Source: JBBQYD01 sp942493075 (GTDB lineage: Bacteria > Verrucomicrobiota > Verrucomicrobiia > Limisphaerales > UBA8199). From it: a stretch of 64,000 nt of DNA. Positions 15,567 through 24,359 of the stretch are shown piece after piece; positions within the stretch are counted from its first letter, which is position 1; each line of letters opens with the position of its first letter. A program made the translations under genes and the position numbers. The stretch spans positions 5,766,001 through 5,830,000 of the forward strand of contig OW818681.1 in the NCBI GenBank assembly GCA_942493075.1, in the 5' to 3' direction. The notes below the pieces were generated by a model. The model did not search any database and had not been told where the DNA came from. It saw only the letters and a list, made by a program, of their open reading frames with translations.

Positions 15567-16499
15567 TTAGACATCAAAGAAGTAAAAGAATTGCGGTTTG
15601 AGGCCCAACTCCTCTTTCAGAATGAAGACGCGCTTGTTCGCGAGCACCTGCCGTATTTCGGAATTGGGGTCCAGCAGGTTTCCGAAAACCCTGGCACCGG
15701 TGGGACAGGCCTCCAGGCACGCCGGCAGCCGCCCATTGCGCGTTCGGTGCAGGCAGAATGTACATTTCTCCATCACCCCTTGCGGGCGAATCCGGTTGCT
15801 CAGGTAGGATTGATCCGGGTTGATCTGGTCCGGGGGAACCTCGGGCTTCGACCAGTTGAAACGCCGGGCATGGTACGGGCAAGCGGCTTCGCAGTAGCGG
15901 CAGCCAATGCACCAGTTATAATCCACGACAACGATACCATCGGGTTCTTTCCAGGTGGCTTCCACAGGACACACATCCACGCAAGGCGGGTGTTCGCACT
16001 GATGGCACTGCACCGGCATGTAGAACTTGTCCTTTTGCGGGACCGGATGGTTGTAATGGGCGTTGCCTTGCGCCATATCCAGCGAGCCTTTGGACATCTC
16101 AAAGACCCGGATATAGGACTGGTGCGAGGCCCGGTCGTGATTGTTCTCAATGTGGCAGGCCTCCGCGCATTTCCTGCAACCGATGCAGATGCTCAGGTTC
16201 AACCCATAACCGAACTTCACTCCAGGCTGGGGCTTCGGATCAGCGATGGTCACCTCCACGCCGTATTCCTTTTTGGCATCCTGCTCCAACCGGGCGAGGA
16301 TCATCCGCATATCCACAGGCGAAAGTTCCTTGTAATGCTTTTGAAGAAACTCATCCGCCGAAAGATCTTTCGTCCACTCTGTCAGCGGGGCGATAGCCTT
16401 GGCAAAGGCGGCTGTGCCGAGCATCGCACCCATTCCTTTAAGCACCGTTCGACGAGACATCCCCGAGCTCTCCATGCTGTTCTGTTCTTCGCTGTTCAT
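15567..16499 (-). CDS. NrfC/DmsB-family four-cluster ferredoxin, exported by Tat
   Basis: 310 residues. Twin-arginine signal at 14-37 (MSRRTVLKGMGAMLGTAAFA). Four cysteine groups follow: CIGCRKCAEACH (about 105), CHQCEHPPCVDVCP (about 155), CIGCRYCEAACP (about 190) and CTFCLHRTRNGRLPACLEACP (about 242), as in the electron-transfer subunits of the DMSO-reductase-like and NrfCD systems. The TAATG overlap with the preceding cytochrome gene, and the close nrfD-like gene, make a three-part quinol-oxidising module. It should sit on the periplasmic side with NrfD and pass electrons to a cytochrome. Confidence 0.93.
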   Translation of the reverse strand: MNSEEQNSMESSGMSRRTVLKGMGAMLGTAAFAKAIAPLTEWTKDLSADEFLQKHYKELSPVDMRMILARLEQDAKKEYGVEVTIADPKPQPGVKFGYGLNLSICIGCRKCAEACHIENNHDRASHQSYIRVFEMSKGSLDMAQGNAHYNHPVPQKDKFYMPVQCHQCEHPPCVDVCPVEATWKEPDGIVVVDYNWCIGCRYCEAACPYHARRFNWSKPEVPPDQINPDQSYLSNRIRPQGVMEKCTFCLHRTRNGRLPACLEACPTGARVFGNLLDPNSEIRQVLANKRVFILKEELGLKPQFFYFFDV

Positions 16500-17200
16500 T
16501 AGTGGAAAACGTTTGCGGCAGGGTGGGAGGGCTCTCGCGGGACTGAAATCCGGTCTTTGGGCGGCAACACGGGCATCACCATAGGGAACGCTGGCGCATG
16601 AGGATCATGGCAATTCACGCAGGTATTGCGCTCGCGCCCGCCGCGGGACAGGTCCCAGTGGCCACGCATCCCGCCATGCAGACCCTGATCGTAATCCCGA
16701 CGCTGTGGACCGTGGCATTGGGAGCAGAGTGTGATGCTATCGGAGAACTCGACGGTACGGCCATCAGCCATCCTCAGCGTGTCGTAGTTGTTTGCGTTGT
16801 GACAGCTCAGGCAGGTCAACTCGCCATGCGCATACTTGAGGCCTTGATGAAACTGGTCGAGATCCCGGCTATCGCGCAGATCCGGGTTGGGTTTTGTAGT
16901 CGTATGACAGGAACTGCAACTGGCAAATACCGGCTGACCCAGAAAATTGGTTTTCCCGGTCGCTACGGAAGGCACGCCGTCCGGCTTTCGGACGATAACC
17001 GGATGCTGTTGAATCCGCGTGATCGTGGCTCCAGCCGCCTGAGGGCTGCTGTCGGCTCTCGCCAGAAGAACCCCGGTCAGTGCCGATGCAAAGACCAACG
17101 ACACACAGACAGCCAGGCGAGTCACCCGCGCGCTACGCCACCCGGTCGGGCCCGCTGCGCGTTTATCCAAAGTATCCCCGGAGAAAGACGGGTTGCTCAC
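16499..17200 (-). CDS. membrane-anchored tetraheme cytochrome c, first gene of the nap operon
   Basis: 233 residues with four CxxCH sites: CSSCH (95), CLSCH (130), CSQCH (159) and CVNCH (194), plus extra His residues that could serve as distal ligands. Residues about 27-48 are a membrane anchor or signal (LAVCVSLVFASALTGVLLA). The GTG at 17200 has no Shine-Dalgarno sequence and lies at the expected transcript start of the FNR-type promoter; another GTG at 17125 would give a tidier signal peptide and a 75-nt leader. It stands first, TAATG-coupled to the NrfC-like gene, so it probably shuttles electrons between that module and the tandem NapB. Confidence 0.9.
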   Translation of the reverse strand: MSNPSFSGDTLDKRAAGPTGWRSARVTRLAVCVSLVFASALTGVLLARADSSPQAAGATITRIQQHPVIVRKPDGVPSVATGKTNFLGQPVFASCSSCHTTTKPNPDLRDSRDLDQFHQGLKYAHGELTCLSCHNANNYDTLRMADGRTVEFSDSITLCSQCHGPQRRDYDQGLHGGMRGHWDLSRGGRERNTCVNCHDPHAPAFPMVMPVLPPKDRISVPREPSHPAANVFH

Positions 17201-17234
17201 GGGGCCAACCTATCAGGTTGGCAGCCGAAGCCTC

Positions 17235-17248
17235 TTGATCCAGGTCAA
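17235..17248 (-). promoter_or_regulatory. FNR/DNR-type anaerobox of the nap operon
   Basis: TTGATCCAGGTCAA (read on plus), identical in all 14 bases to the site at 10006-10019. On the minus strand it is followed by 22 bp, then TAGGTT (17207-17212), 6 bp and the GTG at 17200. Its centre is 41.5 bp upstream of that GTG, exactly the class II FNR position if transcription starts at the first base of the codon. No CRP/FNR regulator is encoded in the window. Confidence 0.82.
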
Positions 17249-17436
17249 TGTTCACCGCTTTTGTGATTAGAAGTAGGTGAGGCTCATAATCGTATAAGTT
17301 GGCGATTAGAATTTCGCCTGATGCGCTTGCGCTCCCTCGTAGCCCCTCACCATTAACAACACCCAATACTGAGCCGCCCGGCATTCCGTACTGTTGGTGG
17401 CCTGACAGTTCAGCAGGTGCGCTGACAACCGAGCTT

Positions 17437-18870
17437 CTAATTGATTCGGGCAAGCTTGTGAACGCCTCCAAGTTTGAGCAAGAGCCATGCGATAGGATGG
17501 AGAAAAGCCATGATCAAGAACCATTGTGCATATCCGTGCCCTTGAAGCGAGTCGAGCACGGGGCCGAGCACCGCTTGGATGGCGTGGTCAAGGAAACCTG
17601 AGGATTTTGTTGAAGAGCCAGAGATCATTGTGGCCACGATCATGTTCATCATGATACCCCCGATCGTACTGCCCGTGGCCACGACGCTGAAGACTGTGCC
17701 AAGGGAATGCCTGGGCACCACATCCAGCACCAGCGAACTGATATTGATAAGCCAGGCTAGCGATGCAATGACGGCGCAGACCGTGAGCGCCATCGTGAGA
17801 TTCAAGCCCGTTGCCCTGGAGATGAAGGGTGAGAGCGGCATGAGGCAGGCGCACCCCAGCATAACCCATAAACGGCTTGATGCCGGAGCAACGCCGCGCT
17901 TAACAAGCCGTCCGGAAATCCAACCACCCATCAAGCTGCCCACGCCTGCTGCGGCATAAACGATCCAAGTAATCTTGAGCTGTTCCTGAGAAAGGTGGCG
18001 GTCAGACGCAAGGTACTTGGGAAACCAGAACTGATAAAAGTACCAGACCGGGTCCGTGATGAGCCGGCCTATCAGCAGCAGCCAAGTGCCACGAAAAAGA
18101 AAGACCTGCCTCCATGACCATGCGCTGAGATTGCCGCAACCGGCCTGGTCTTCGGACGAGGACGACTGCTCGATGAGTCGCAGCTCGGAGACAGAGATCA
18201 GTTTGCTTTGACGCGGCAACCGGTAGAACCAGAGCCAGGGAATTATCCAGATTAACCCAGCCAAACCGGTCAGAATGAAAGCGATCCGCCAACCAGTACC
18301 CTGTCCAAGCCAGCCGGCAATAGCTGGCATGGTATCGTGATAGGCATGGGTAGACAGAGGAATGATTATGTAAGGCGCGACGGTTGCGCCAATAGTGGCG
18401 CCCATTGTGTAGACTCCTATGGCCAGCGCGCGCTCCCTTGCTGGAAACCATTCACTGACGGCCTTGGAGGCGGCAGGCCACACCCCAGCCTCGCCAAGAC
18501 CGAGCAGAAAACGAAAGGCCCCAAGCGAAGCAAAGCCCTGAGCAGCCGCCGTGAGCATGTTGGCCACCGACCACCATGCGACGAACAGAACCATGCTGGC
18601 GCGAGTGCCCATCTGGTCAGCAATCCGACCGGAAATGAGATACGCGATAGTGTAAGCGACCAGGAAAATGTTCACGACGTTGGCGTAGGCCCGGTCGTCC
18701 ATCGCCAGATCTTTTTGGATCGTCGGCGCGAGTGCCGAAAGGGTTTGGCGATCCACATAGTTGAGCACCGCCGCTCCAAAGATCAGCGCCACGATCCACC
18801 AACGAAGGCCCCGCAGGGTAAACCGTTTTTTCAGAGCTGTATGGGCTGATTCGTCTGTTTGTTCACTCAT
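17437..18870 (-). CDS. MFS transporter of the anion:cation symporter (ExuT/hexuronate-like) family
   Basis: 477 residues, twelve membrane helices. The start region RWWIVALIFGAAVLNYVDRQTLS and the block LLGLGEAGVWPAASKAVSEWF (about 128-148) followed by R.RALAIGVYTMGATIG are signatures of the ACS family, which includes galacturonate/glucuronate and sugar-acid permeases. It ends a minus-strand series Gfo/Idh/MocA - isomerase - transporter, so it probably imports the sugar acid those enzymes handle. It is not a nitrate transporter despite lying next to the nap operon. The start at 18870 is preferred over a GTG seven codons earlier. Confidence 0.88.
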   Translation of the reverse strand: MSEQTDESAHTALKKRFTLRGLRWWIVALIFGAAVLNYVDRQTLSALAPTIQKDLAMDDRAYANVVNIFLVAYTIAYLISGRIADQMGTRASMVLFVAWWSVANMLTAAAQGFASLGAFRFLLGLGEAGVWPAASKAVSEWFPARERALAIGVYTMGATIGATVAPYIIIPLSTHAYHDTMPAIAGWLGQGTGWRIAFILTGLAGLIWIIPWLWFYRLPRQSKLISVSELRLIEQSSSSEDQAGCGNLSAWSWRQVFLFRGTWLLLIGRLITDPVWYFYQFWFPKYLASDRHLSQEQLKITWIVYAAAGVGSLMGGWISGRLVKRGVAPASSRLWVMLGCACLMPLSPFISRATGLNLTMALTVCAVIASLAWLINISSLVLDVVPRHSLGTVFSVVATGSTIGGIMMNMIVATMISGSSTKSSGFLDHAIQAVLGPVLDSLQGHGYAQWFLIMAFLHPIAWLLLKLGGVHKLARIN

Positions 18871-18983
18871 GGGCAGAGTTTCCAGTCTCACATCGGAGCC
18901 GAAGGGCAGAGAGCCGAGGACATCCTCGTTTCAGTATGGTGAAAAACCTGGCTGCGCGTAACCAACACCCGCGCCAGTTGCTT

Positions 18984-19835
18984 CTACCTTGCTAACTCAG
19001 CACACGAGTTATTGAAGAAATCAACGCATTGCGCAATTTCAGGAGTCGAGTTTTCCCAGTTGTACTCGTATTCGACGCAAAACGAGCCCCGAAACTTCTG
19101 CCGTTTTAACTCCGCCATCATGCCCCTCGCATTCGAAATCCCGGTACCCCAGGGCACATCATGCGGCTTGGCACCCGTCTCCGATTTTGCGGACAGATCC
19201 TTGAAGTGCAGGGTGATGATGCGACCTTCGAGCTTCCTAAGACATTCCACGGGATCGAGGCCTGAACGCACCCAGTGACCCGTATCAGCACAAGCTCCCA
19301 TTAAAGGAGAGCGCCCTTTGACCGCTTCGAGCACCGTGTCCGGATTCCAATAAATGGATGGTTTGGGATGATTATGGATAGCCACCTTTATGTTGTACTC
19401 TTTGCAGAGTTTCTCAACGGTATCGAGCGCGTCGTGCTTGGGTTCTGCAACCAAGGTGTCAATTCCCATCCTCTTTGCCCACTCAAACGTCTTCCTGCAT
19501 TCGGGCTCGTCCGCTGACAGTTGAATCACTCCCAGATTAACCAACTTAACAATGCCGGCAGAAGACAGCTTTTCTTTAACGGCTGTAATCTCCTCTTCCG
19601 ACATCGACATGGTTGGCTTTGGTTTGTTTCCCTTCAGCTTGATGTTTCCCGAAATGCTCATGTGGCGGAGTCCGAGTGACGCTGTTTTGTCCACAGCTTC
19701 TTCAAACGTAAACGCTTTGTACGTGTAGGAATGAATGGCCACATTCCAGCCAAGCTTTTCAGTTGGGCTTTCAGCGTGAGTTACACAGCCGAATGCTGCT
19801 CCTGCAACGACCGCGATTAGTAATAGATATTTCAT
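18984..19835 (-). CDS. secreted sugar phosphate isomerase/epimerase-like TIM barrel (xylose isomerase-like)
   Basis: 283 residues with a signal peptide or lipoprotein signal (MKYLLLIAVVAGAAFGC, possible lipidated Cys at 17). The mature part is an AP-endonuclease-2/xylose-isomerase-like barrel: IAIHSYTYKAFTFEEAV-like opening, LVAEPKHD (metal Glu), VAIHNHPKPS (metal His), ACADTGHWVRSGLDP (Asp-His) and a late FCVEYEYNWE (Glu). These are the metal ligands of the family, which isomerises or epimerises keto-sugars. It starts 13 bp after the upstream dehydrogenase gene, so they form an operon. The exported location is common for such pairs in this phylum; the substrate is not evident. Confidence 0.85.
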   Translation of the reverse strand: MKYLLLIAVVAGAAFGCVTHAESPTEKLGWNVAIHSYTYKAFTFEEAVDKTASLGLRHMSISGNIKLKGNKPKPTMSMSEEEITAVKEKLSSAGIVKLVNLGVIQLSADEPECRKTFEWAKRMGIDTLVAEPKHDALDTVEKLCKEYNIKVAIHNHPKPSIYWNPDTVLEAVKGRSPLMGACADTGHWVRSGLDPVECLRKLEGRIITLHFKDLSAKSETGAKPHDVPWGTGISNARGMMAELKRQKFRGSFCVEYEYNWENSTPEIAQCVDFFNNSCAELAR

Positions 19836-19848
19836 GCGGATGAGGAGG

Positions 19849-21330
19849 TTATACCTTGTAGTACTGCTCCCAACCTTTTCGAGGCGGTGGTCCTGCCAAC
19901 AGTTGGTTCGCCAGGCTGTTATTAGTGATCTGCCTCGTCTGAGGATCAAAGACGAGCTTGGTGTTAAGGCGCTGTGCCAGTACGCCAAGAACCAACACCT
20001 GGCTCAACGGTCCTGCTATATCAAACGATGACCGGCATTTTTCCTGCCCTTTGCAGGCGAGCAGAAAGTTTTGGCTGTGGTTTGAATGCTTTTGTTCGAA
20101 CGGCGGAAGCTTCGCTTCCATGTCCTTCATCTTTGATTCGGGTATGATTTTCAGTGTTGTGCTGTGCGAGCCACCCTTGAACACCAAATCTTTGCTATAG
20201 ATCACTTTGCCCGGGGCAAGCCTGGCATCCAGCTTACCCGATCCCGGAGGAGGAACATCACCCGCGACCACAGCTTGTCCAAAGTCAGGCGGAAGCGGCG
20301 GAAGATTCTGCTGGCCATCGTACCACATAATCTCGACGGGCGGCATATCCTTTCGAGCCGGAAACTTGAATGCGAGGGTTGAAGCCTGGGGAAAGATAAA
20401 GGGATTGTGTCCATCCAGCTTTTCAGCATTTATTTCGGCGGGGAGCCCGAGATCCAGGAACCGATGAGCCGTATCAAGAATGTGCGCCCCCCAGTCTCCT
20501 AACGCCCCGTTTCCGAAATCGTACCAACACCTCCAGTCGCCTTGCACATACTTTTGATTGAACTTATGAAATTGCGCCGTTGCCAGCCACTTATCCCAAT
20601 CGAGTGTGGCCGGAACAGGCTCTCCCTCTGGTAGCCCACTGATCTGCCATCCATGCCACCTCCTCCTGCCATTCATGAAAGCTGTAATTCGAGTTACATC
20701 TTTTATAATCCCAGCCTCGGTCCAGGCTTTGAATTGGAAATAGTTGGCCCCAGAGTGGCCCTGGTTGCCCATTTGCGCCGCAACCTTGTATTTCCTTTCA
20801 GCGCGCATCATCAACTCTACCTCTTGAAAGGTGCGGGCCATCGGCTTCTCGACATACACGTGCTTTCCCAGTGACATAGCCATCATCGAAATGGGAAAAT
20901 GGCTGAAGTCAGGAACGGCTATGCTCACGGCGTCGATCCGGTTTGCCAGCTTGTCGAACATTTCCCGGAAATCTTTGAACTGTGGAACACTCGGAAACTT
21001 CTTCTGAATCTTCAAGGTCTGCGGACCGCCCATATCGACGTCACAGAGTGCTACAATGTTCGCCAACCCTGTATCGTGCAGGGATGTGACAACCTCAGCG
21101 CCTCTGTTCCCGATTCCGATACAAGCAAGATTCACCTCTTCACTGGGAGTGGCCTGCCGGCTCTTTGCGGAATTTTCACCTTTTGTGCGAAAAGTTAGCA
21201 AGGGAAACACGGTCAATGCAGAAGCCGTGGATATTCTCCTCAGAAAGGTGCGCCTCGCAATTTGTTCTGAAGCCGGCAGAGGGCACTCCCGATGGGCATT
21301 GTTCTTTCGCGCTGGAATATCGAATAGCAT
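19849..21330 (-). CDS. Gfo/Idh/MocA-family oxidoreductase with twin-arginine signal
   Basis: 493 residues from MLFDIPARKNNA. The Tat signal SEQIARRTFLRRISTASAL lies near residues 22-40. A Rossmann nucleotide-binding core follows: ACIGIGNRGAEVV (about 69-81), IVALCDVD, and the family motif HVYVEKPMAR (about 157-166) with the catalytic Lys in EKP. Then MGNQGHSG and GALGDWGAHILDTAHRFL in the C-terminal domain. Exported Gfo/Idh/MocA proteins oxidise or reduce sugar hydroxyls with bound NAD(P). It is first of the operon with the TIM-barrel protein and MFS permease. The true start could also be the in-frame codon at 21408, but the Tat signal favours a shorter form. Confidence 0.88.
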   Translation of the reverse strand: MLFDIPARKNNAHRECPLPASEQIARRTFLRRISTASALTVFPLLTFRTKGENSAKSRQATPSEEVNLACIGIGNRGAEVVTSLHDTGLANIVALCDVDMGGPQTLKIQKKFPSVPQFKDFREMFDKLANRIDAVSIAVPDFSHFPISMMAMSLGKHVYVEKPMARTFQEVELMMRAERKYKVAAQMGNQGHSGANYFQFKAWTEAGIIKDVTRITAFMNGRRRWHGWQISGLPEGEPVPATLDWDKWLATAQFHKFNQKYVQGDWRCWYDFGNGALGDWGAHILDTAHRFLDLGLPAEINAEKLDGHNPFIFPQASTLAFKFPARKDMPPVEIMWYDGQQNLPPLPPDFGQAVVAGDVPPPGSGKLDARLAPGKVIYSKDLVFKGGSHSTTLKIIPESKMKDMEAKLPPFEQKHSNHSQNFLLACKGQEKCRSSFDIAGPLSQVLVLGVLAQRLNTKLVFDPQTRQITNNSLANQLLAGPPPRKGWEQYYKV

Positions 21331-21569
21331 ACGGGGTAAGAATTTAGTAATTGCTATCGCCCGGCGATAGGCGTAATCGCGTCTCAGTTTCGAGATTTTG
21401 CGACACATGAATCGGTCAGCGACCCTGAGAATACCCAGCCCTCATTACACAACACCCACGGCATGGCTGGAAATCGAAGAAATTATTCGCGTTTACCCTT
21501 ATGCGTGCCTGTAAAAACCGATTAATCTCCAGCCGAAGCGGTGAATATCGAGTGACCGATCGAGGATGA

Positions 21570-24170
21570 ATGGAAGAGCAATCTAAAACAAACTTTTGCA
21601 TGAGGCCTGCACTAGCTCTCTTTATATGGGCATCAAGCCTCACAGCCAGCGTTGCGGGCATAGCTGCACTGACGAACGATCACCTGCAAATCAGATGGAG
21701 CCAGGAATCCGAGGGCTGGAGAGTTAAAAGCTTCGCAGTACGACAAGGAAACGCCTGGAATACCGATCTTTCGCCCCTTGGCGATTACACCCTTTTGTAT
21801 TCAGAGGAAAAACCTTCCGAAGAGTCCGCAGAGACCTTTGAAAAGGTCACCGGGGGGATTTTCCCGGAGGAAAACTACATATATCAAAAGAAGCAGTGGC
21901 GGGAGTGCACGACCGGTGTTGCGCTAAATACCGCTGGCGTGGCATATCAATGCTATCCAAAGCGGCTTGAGGTTCTCGGCAGGAACCACCTTCGCTTCCA
22001 CGGGGATACACTGGTCGCATCCATTGCATCGGAGTGGCATTTGGAGGAAAAGTCTCAAGGGGATATCTTTGTCAGAATAACCATTGTGCCCAGGAAGAAA
22101 GGCTATTTCTCCTGCGCCACACCAAGTGTCGCCCATTCGGATGAAAGCAAGGTGAGTTGGGCCATGGTTCCTGGTTATTTTCAAGGGAGCAACTTCCAGA
22201 CCAACAACGCGCTCGCTTACGCGTACGGACATGGCATTCCAAAACGTCCCTTCGTGTTTCGTGAGCGTTGTGCCAGCACGTTGTGTCCGCTGGTAAGCAC
22301 GAAGAGTGGCATCACCCTGTCGGTCATTCCAGAGCCCGGCCTGGCCCGTGACCCATGGGCAAAGGACGAGGCCTCCCACGGCGCGTGGTGCCTGGGGTTA
22401 TCGCATCAAAACCGGCAGGGCCTGCTCTCTCCCACGCTATACTATCCGGTCCTGGGGGAGATCAATTCCTACCGGGAAATCGGTCAGGCATTCAGCTATT
22501 CGTTCCGGATCAGTGCGATAAATGGCGATTGGTTTAAGGCCCTAAACCACGCTATTTACGACCTCTTTCGGTTCCGCGAAGGCTTGGCCCTCCGGGAGAG
22601 TAAACAATCGCTTTCCCGCCGAGTCGAGAGAATGCACACCTACCTCAGCGATCCTAAGACTTCACGCTGGAATGTCCGGGAGCATCAAGGACGAATGATC
22701 GGTGCGCAGTCGTATCTGGGCGGGGTGATTGGATCAAAGAACGACGCGATGAAGAACTCTGACTATGGCGCGATGTGGATGCTCGGAACTGTCACGAAGG
22801 ACCCTAAACTGGTGGAGACAGTTCTTCCATTGGGCCTGAATTTCAAACTGGCGCAGCAACAGACAAACGATGGGTTTTTCCAAGGTGCCGCGGCTGGTCA
22901 GTACTACCTGGCCAATACCAAAACTTTTTCTGAAGAGTGGGGTGAAATAGTCGAGCCCATTGCCCTTACCTATTATGTGATGGTTGATATTGGCAACATG
23001 CTGCTGTTTTGTCCTGAAAACCAGGAACTGAGGGACCGGCTTCGGCTCGGTGCGGAACGCCTGTTATCCTGGCAAAAACCCGAGGGCTGTTGGGCGGTGG
23101 CGTATGATCGCCACTCCGGGCAGGAACTATTCTTAGATATCAAGGATTTGCGTCCAACCTTTTATGGTCTCATCGTTGCTCATCGGATTCTCAAAGATGC
23201 CAGGTATTTGACGGCCGCCAGGAAGGGCGCTGACTGGTTTATTGAGAACGCCGTGAGAAGCGGGTCCTACATCGGTGTTTGTGGCGATGCGCGGTATGCA
23301 CCGGATTTCGCGACGGCACAGTCTGCACAGGCACTGCTTGATCTATATGAGATCACAAAGGATGACAGATACTTGAAAGCGGCAATTGCAGCCGGCAAAA
23401 GTTATGTTGCTTCCATCTACACTCATCCCATTCCAAATCGTGTCAGAAAAACCGTTAAAGGCGTCGATAGAGAGGATTGGGAAATAGCCCAGAGCGGTTT
23501 GAGTTTCGAGCATGGTGGCGTTTTTGGGTCGGCCAATTCTTTTGGGCCGATTCTACTTTGCAGTCACGCCGGGTTGTTCGTTCGGCTCTATCAATTAACA
23601 GGAGAAAGCCTCTTCATTGATATGGCCAGGGCTGCGGCCATTGGGCGAGACGCCTTCATCGACGCAGATACGAGCGTTGCTTCCTATTATTGGAAGGCGA
23701 TGAACAAAGGGCCCGGTCAATACCCGCATCATGCCTGGTGGCAGGTTGGATGGATTACTGACTACCTGCTCTCAGAAGCCGAACTGCGCTCAAACGGACG
23801 CGTTTCCTTTCCACGGGGATTTGTCACTCCAAAGGTTGGACCTCACCAGTCGTATGGCTTTGCGCCTGGAATCGTCTTCGGCGATTTAGCTGAGTTGAGG
23901 ATATGTGACGAGGCGGTCCGAACCGACAATCCCGCCATTGATTACGTGCTGGCGGTATCAAAGGCACACAATCGGGCATACGTGATATTCTTGAATAACA
24001 GTTCGAGCAAATCGGCTTTCCGCGCGACATTCAGACCTGAGAAAATCGTGCCTGGATCTAGAATCGCGTCAGTGAGGGATCTCGGTTGCGGCGAGAGACA
24101 GCAGGGAGACGACTACGCCATGCCCGAATTTGGAATACAGGTTGTGGCGCTTGACCTTGTAACCGAGTGA
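21570..24170 (+). CDS. large secreted protein with alpha/alpha-toroid (six-hairpin glycosidase-like) region
   Basis: 866 residues. The ATG at 21570 follows GAGG at a good distance. Residues about 11-29 form a signal peptide (RPALALFIWASSLTASVAG). The first ~330 residues are beta-rich (WRVKSFAVRQGNAW, FVRITIVPRKKGYF). Residues about 340-740 are helical with repeating Trp/Tyr motifs of six-hairpin enzymes: YGAMWMLGTVTKDPKLVETV, FYGLIVAHRILKDARYLTAAR, ALLDLYEITKDDRYLKAAI and HHAWWQVGWITDYLLSEAE. A beta tail closes the protein. This layout suits glycoside hydrolases or polysaccharide lyases acting on uronic-acid polymers, but I cannot name the family or the catalytic residues. It is divergent from the Gfo/Idh/MocA operon, inside the carbohydrate region. 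Confidence 0.7.
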   Translation: MEEQSKTNFCMRPALALFIWASSLTASVAGIAALTNDHLQIRWSQESEGWRVKSFAVRQGNAWNTDLSPLGDYTLLYSEEKPSEESAETFEKVTGGIFPEENYIYQKKQWRECTTGVALNTAGVAYQCYPKRLEVLGRNHLRFHGDTLVASIASEWHLEEKSQGDIFVRITIVPRKKGYFSCATPSVAHSDESKVSWAMVPGYFQGSNFQTNNALAYAYGHGIPKRPFVFRERCASTLCPLVSTKSGITLSVIPEPGLARDPWAKDEASHGAWCLGLSHQNRQGLLSPTLYYPVLGEINSYREIGQAFSYSFRISAINGDWFKALNHAIYDLFRFREGLALRESKQSLSRRVERMHTYLSDPKTSRWNVREHQGRMIGAQSYLGGVIGSKNDAMKNSDYGAMWMLGTVTKDPKLVETVLPLGLNFKLAQQQTNDGFFQGAAAGQYYLANTKTFSEEWGEIVEPIALTYYVMVDIGNMLLFCPENQELRDRLRLGAERLLSWQKPEGCWAVAYDRHSGQELFLDIKDLRPTFYGLIVAHRILKDARYLTAARKGADWFIENAVRSGSYIGVCGDARYAPDFATAQSAQALLDLYEITKDDRYLKAAIAAGKSYVASIYTHPIPNRVRKTVKGVDREDWEIAQSGLSFEHGGVFGSANSFGPILLCSHAGLFVRLYQLTGESLFIDMARAAAIGRDAFIDADTSVASYYWKAMNKGPGQYPHHAWWQVGWITDYLLSEAELRSNGRVSFPRGFVTPKVGPHQSYGFAPGIVFGDLAELRICDEAVRTDNPAIDYVLAVSKAHNRAYVIFLNNSSSKSAFRATFRPEKIVPGSRIASVRDLGCGERQQGDDYAMPEFGIQVVALDLVTE

Positions 24171-24359
24171 CCCAAGCCTCAGTTGGGCATCGCTTCATTT
24201 CAGTTCATTCAATCAGATTGGCGCAAATTCTTAGTAGTTTAGCGCAATCTTGCGTTCAGGAATCCCCAAAACTCGCTTACATTAACCGCATTTACACCAG
24301 TACCGATAAAGAGAAAATGAACTAACCTTCAAACCCAAATGTTAACCCCACTATTAAGC

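Noticed and set aside
17437..18870. Nitrate/nitrite transporter (NarK) beside the nap operon
   Set aside because: Its motifs are of the hexuronate-type ACS family and it groups with the sugar genes; it has no FNR-type box of its own.
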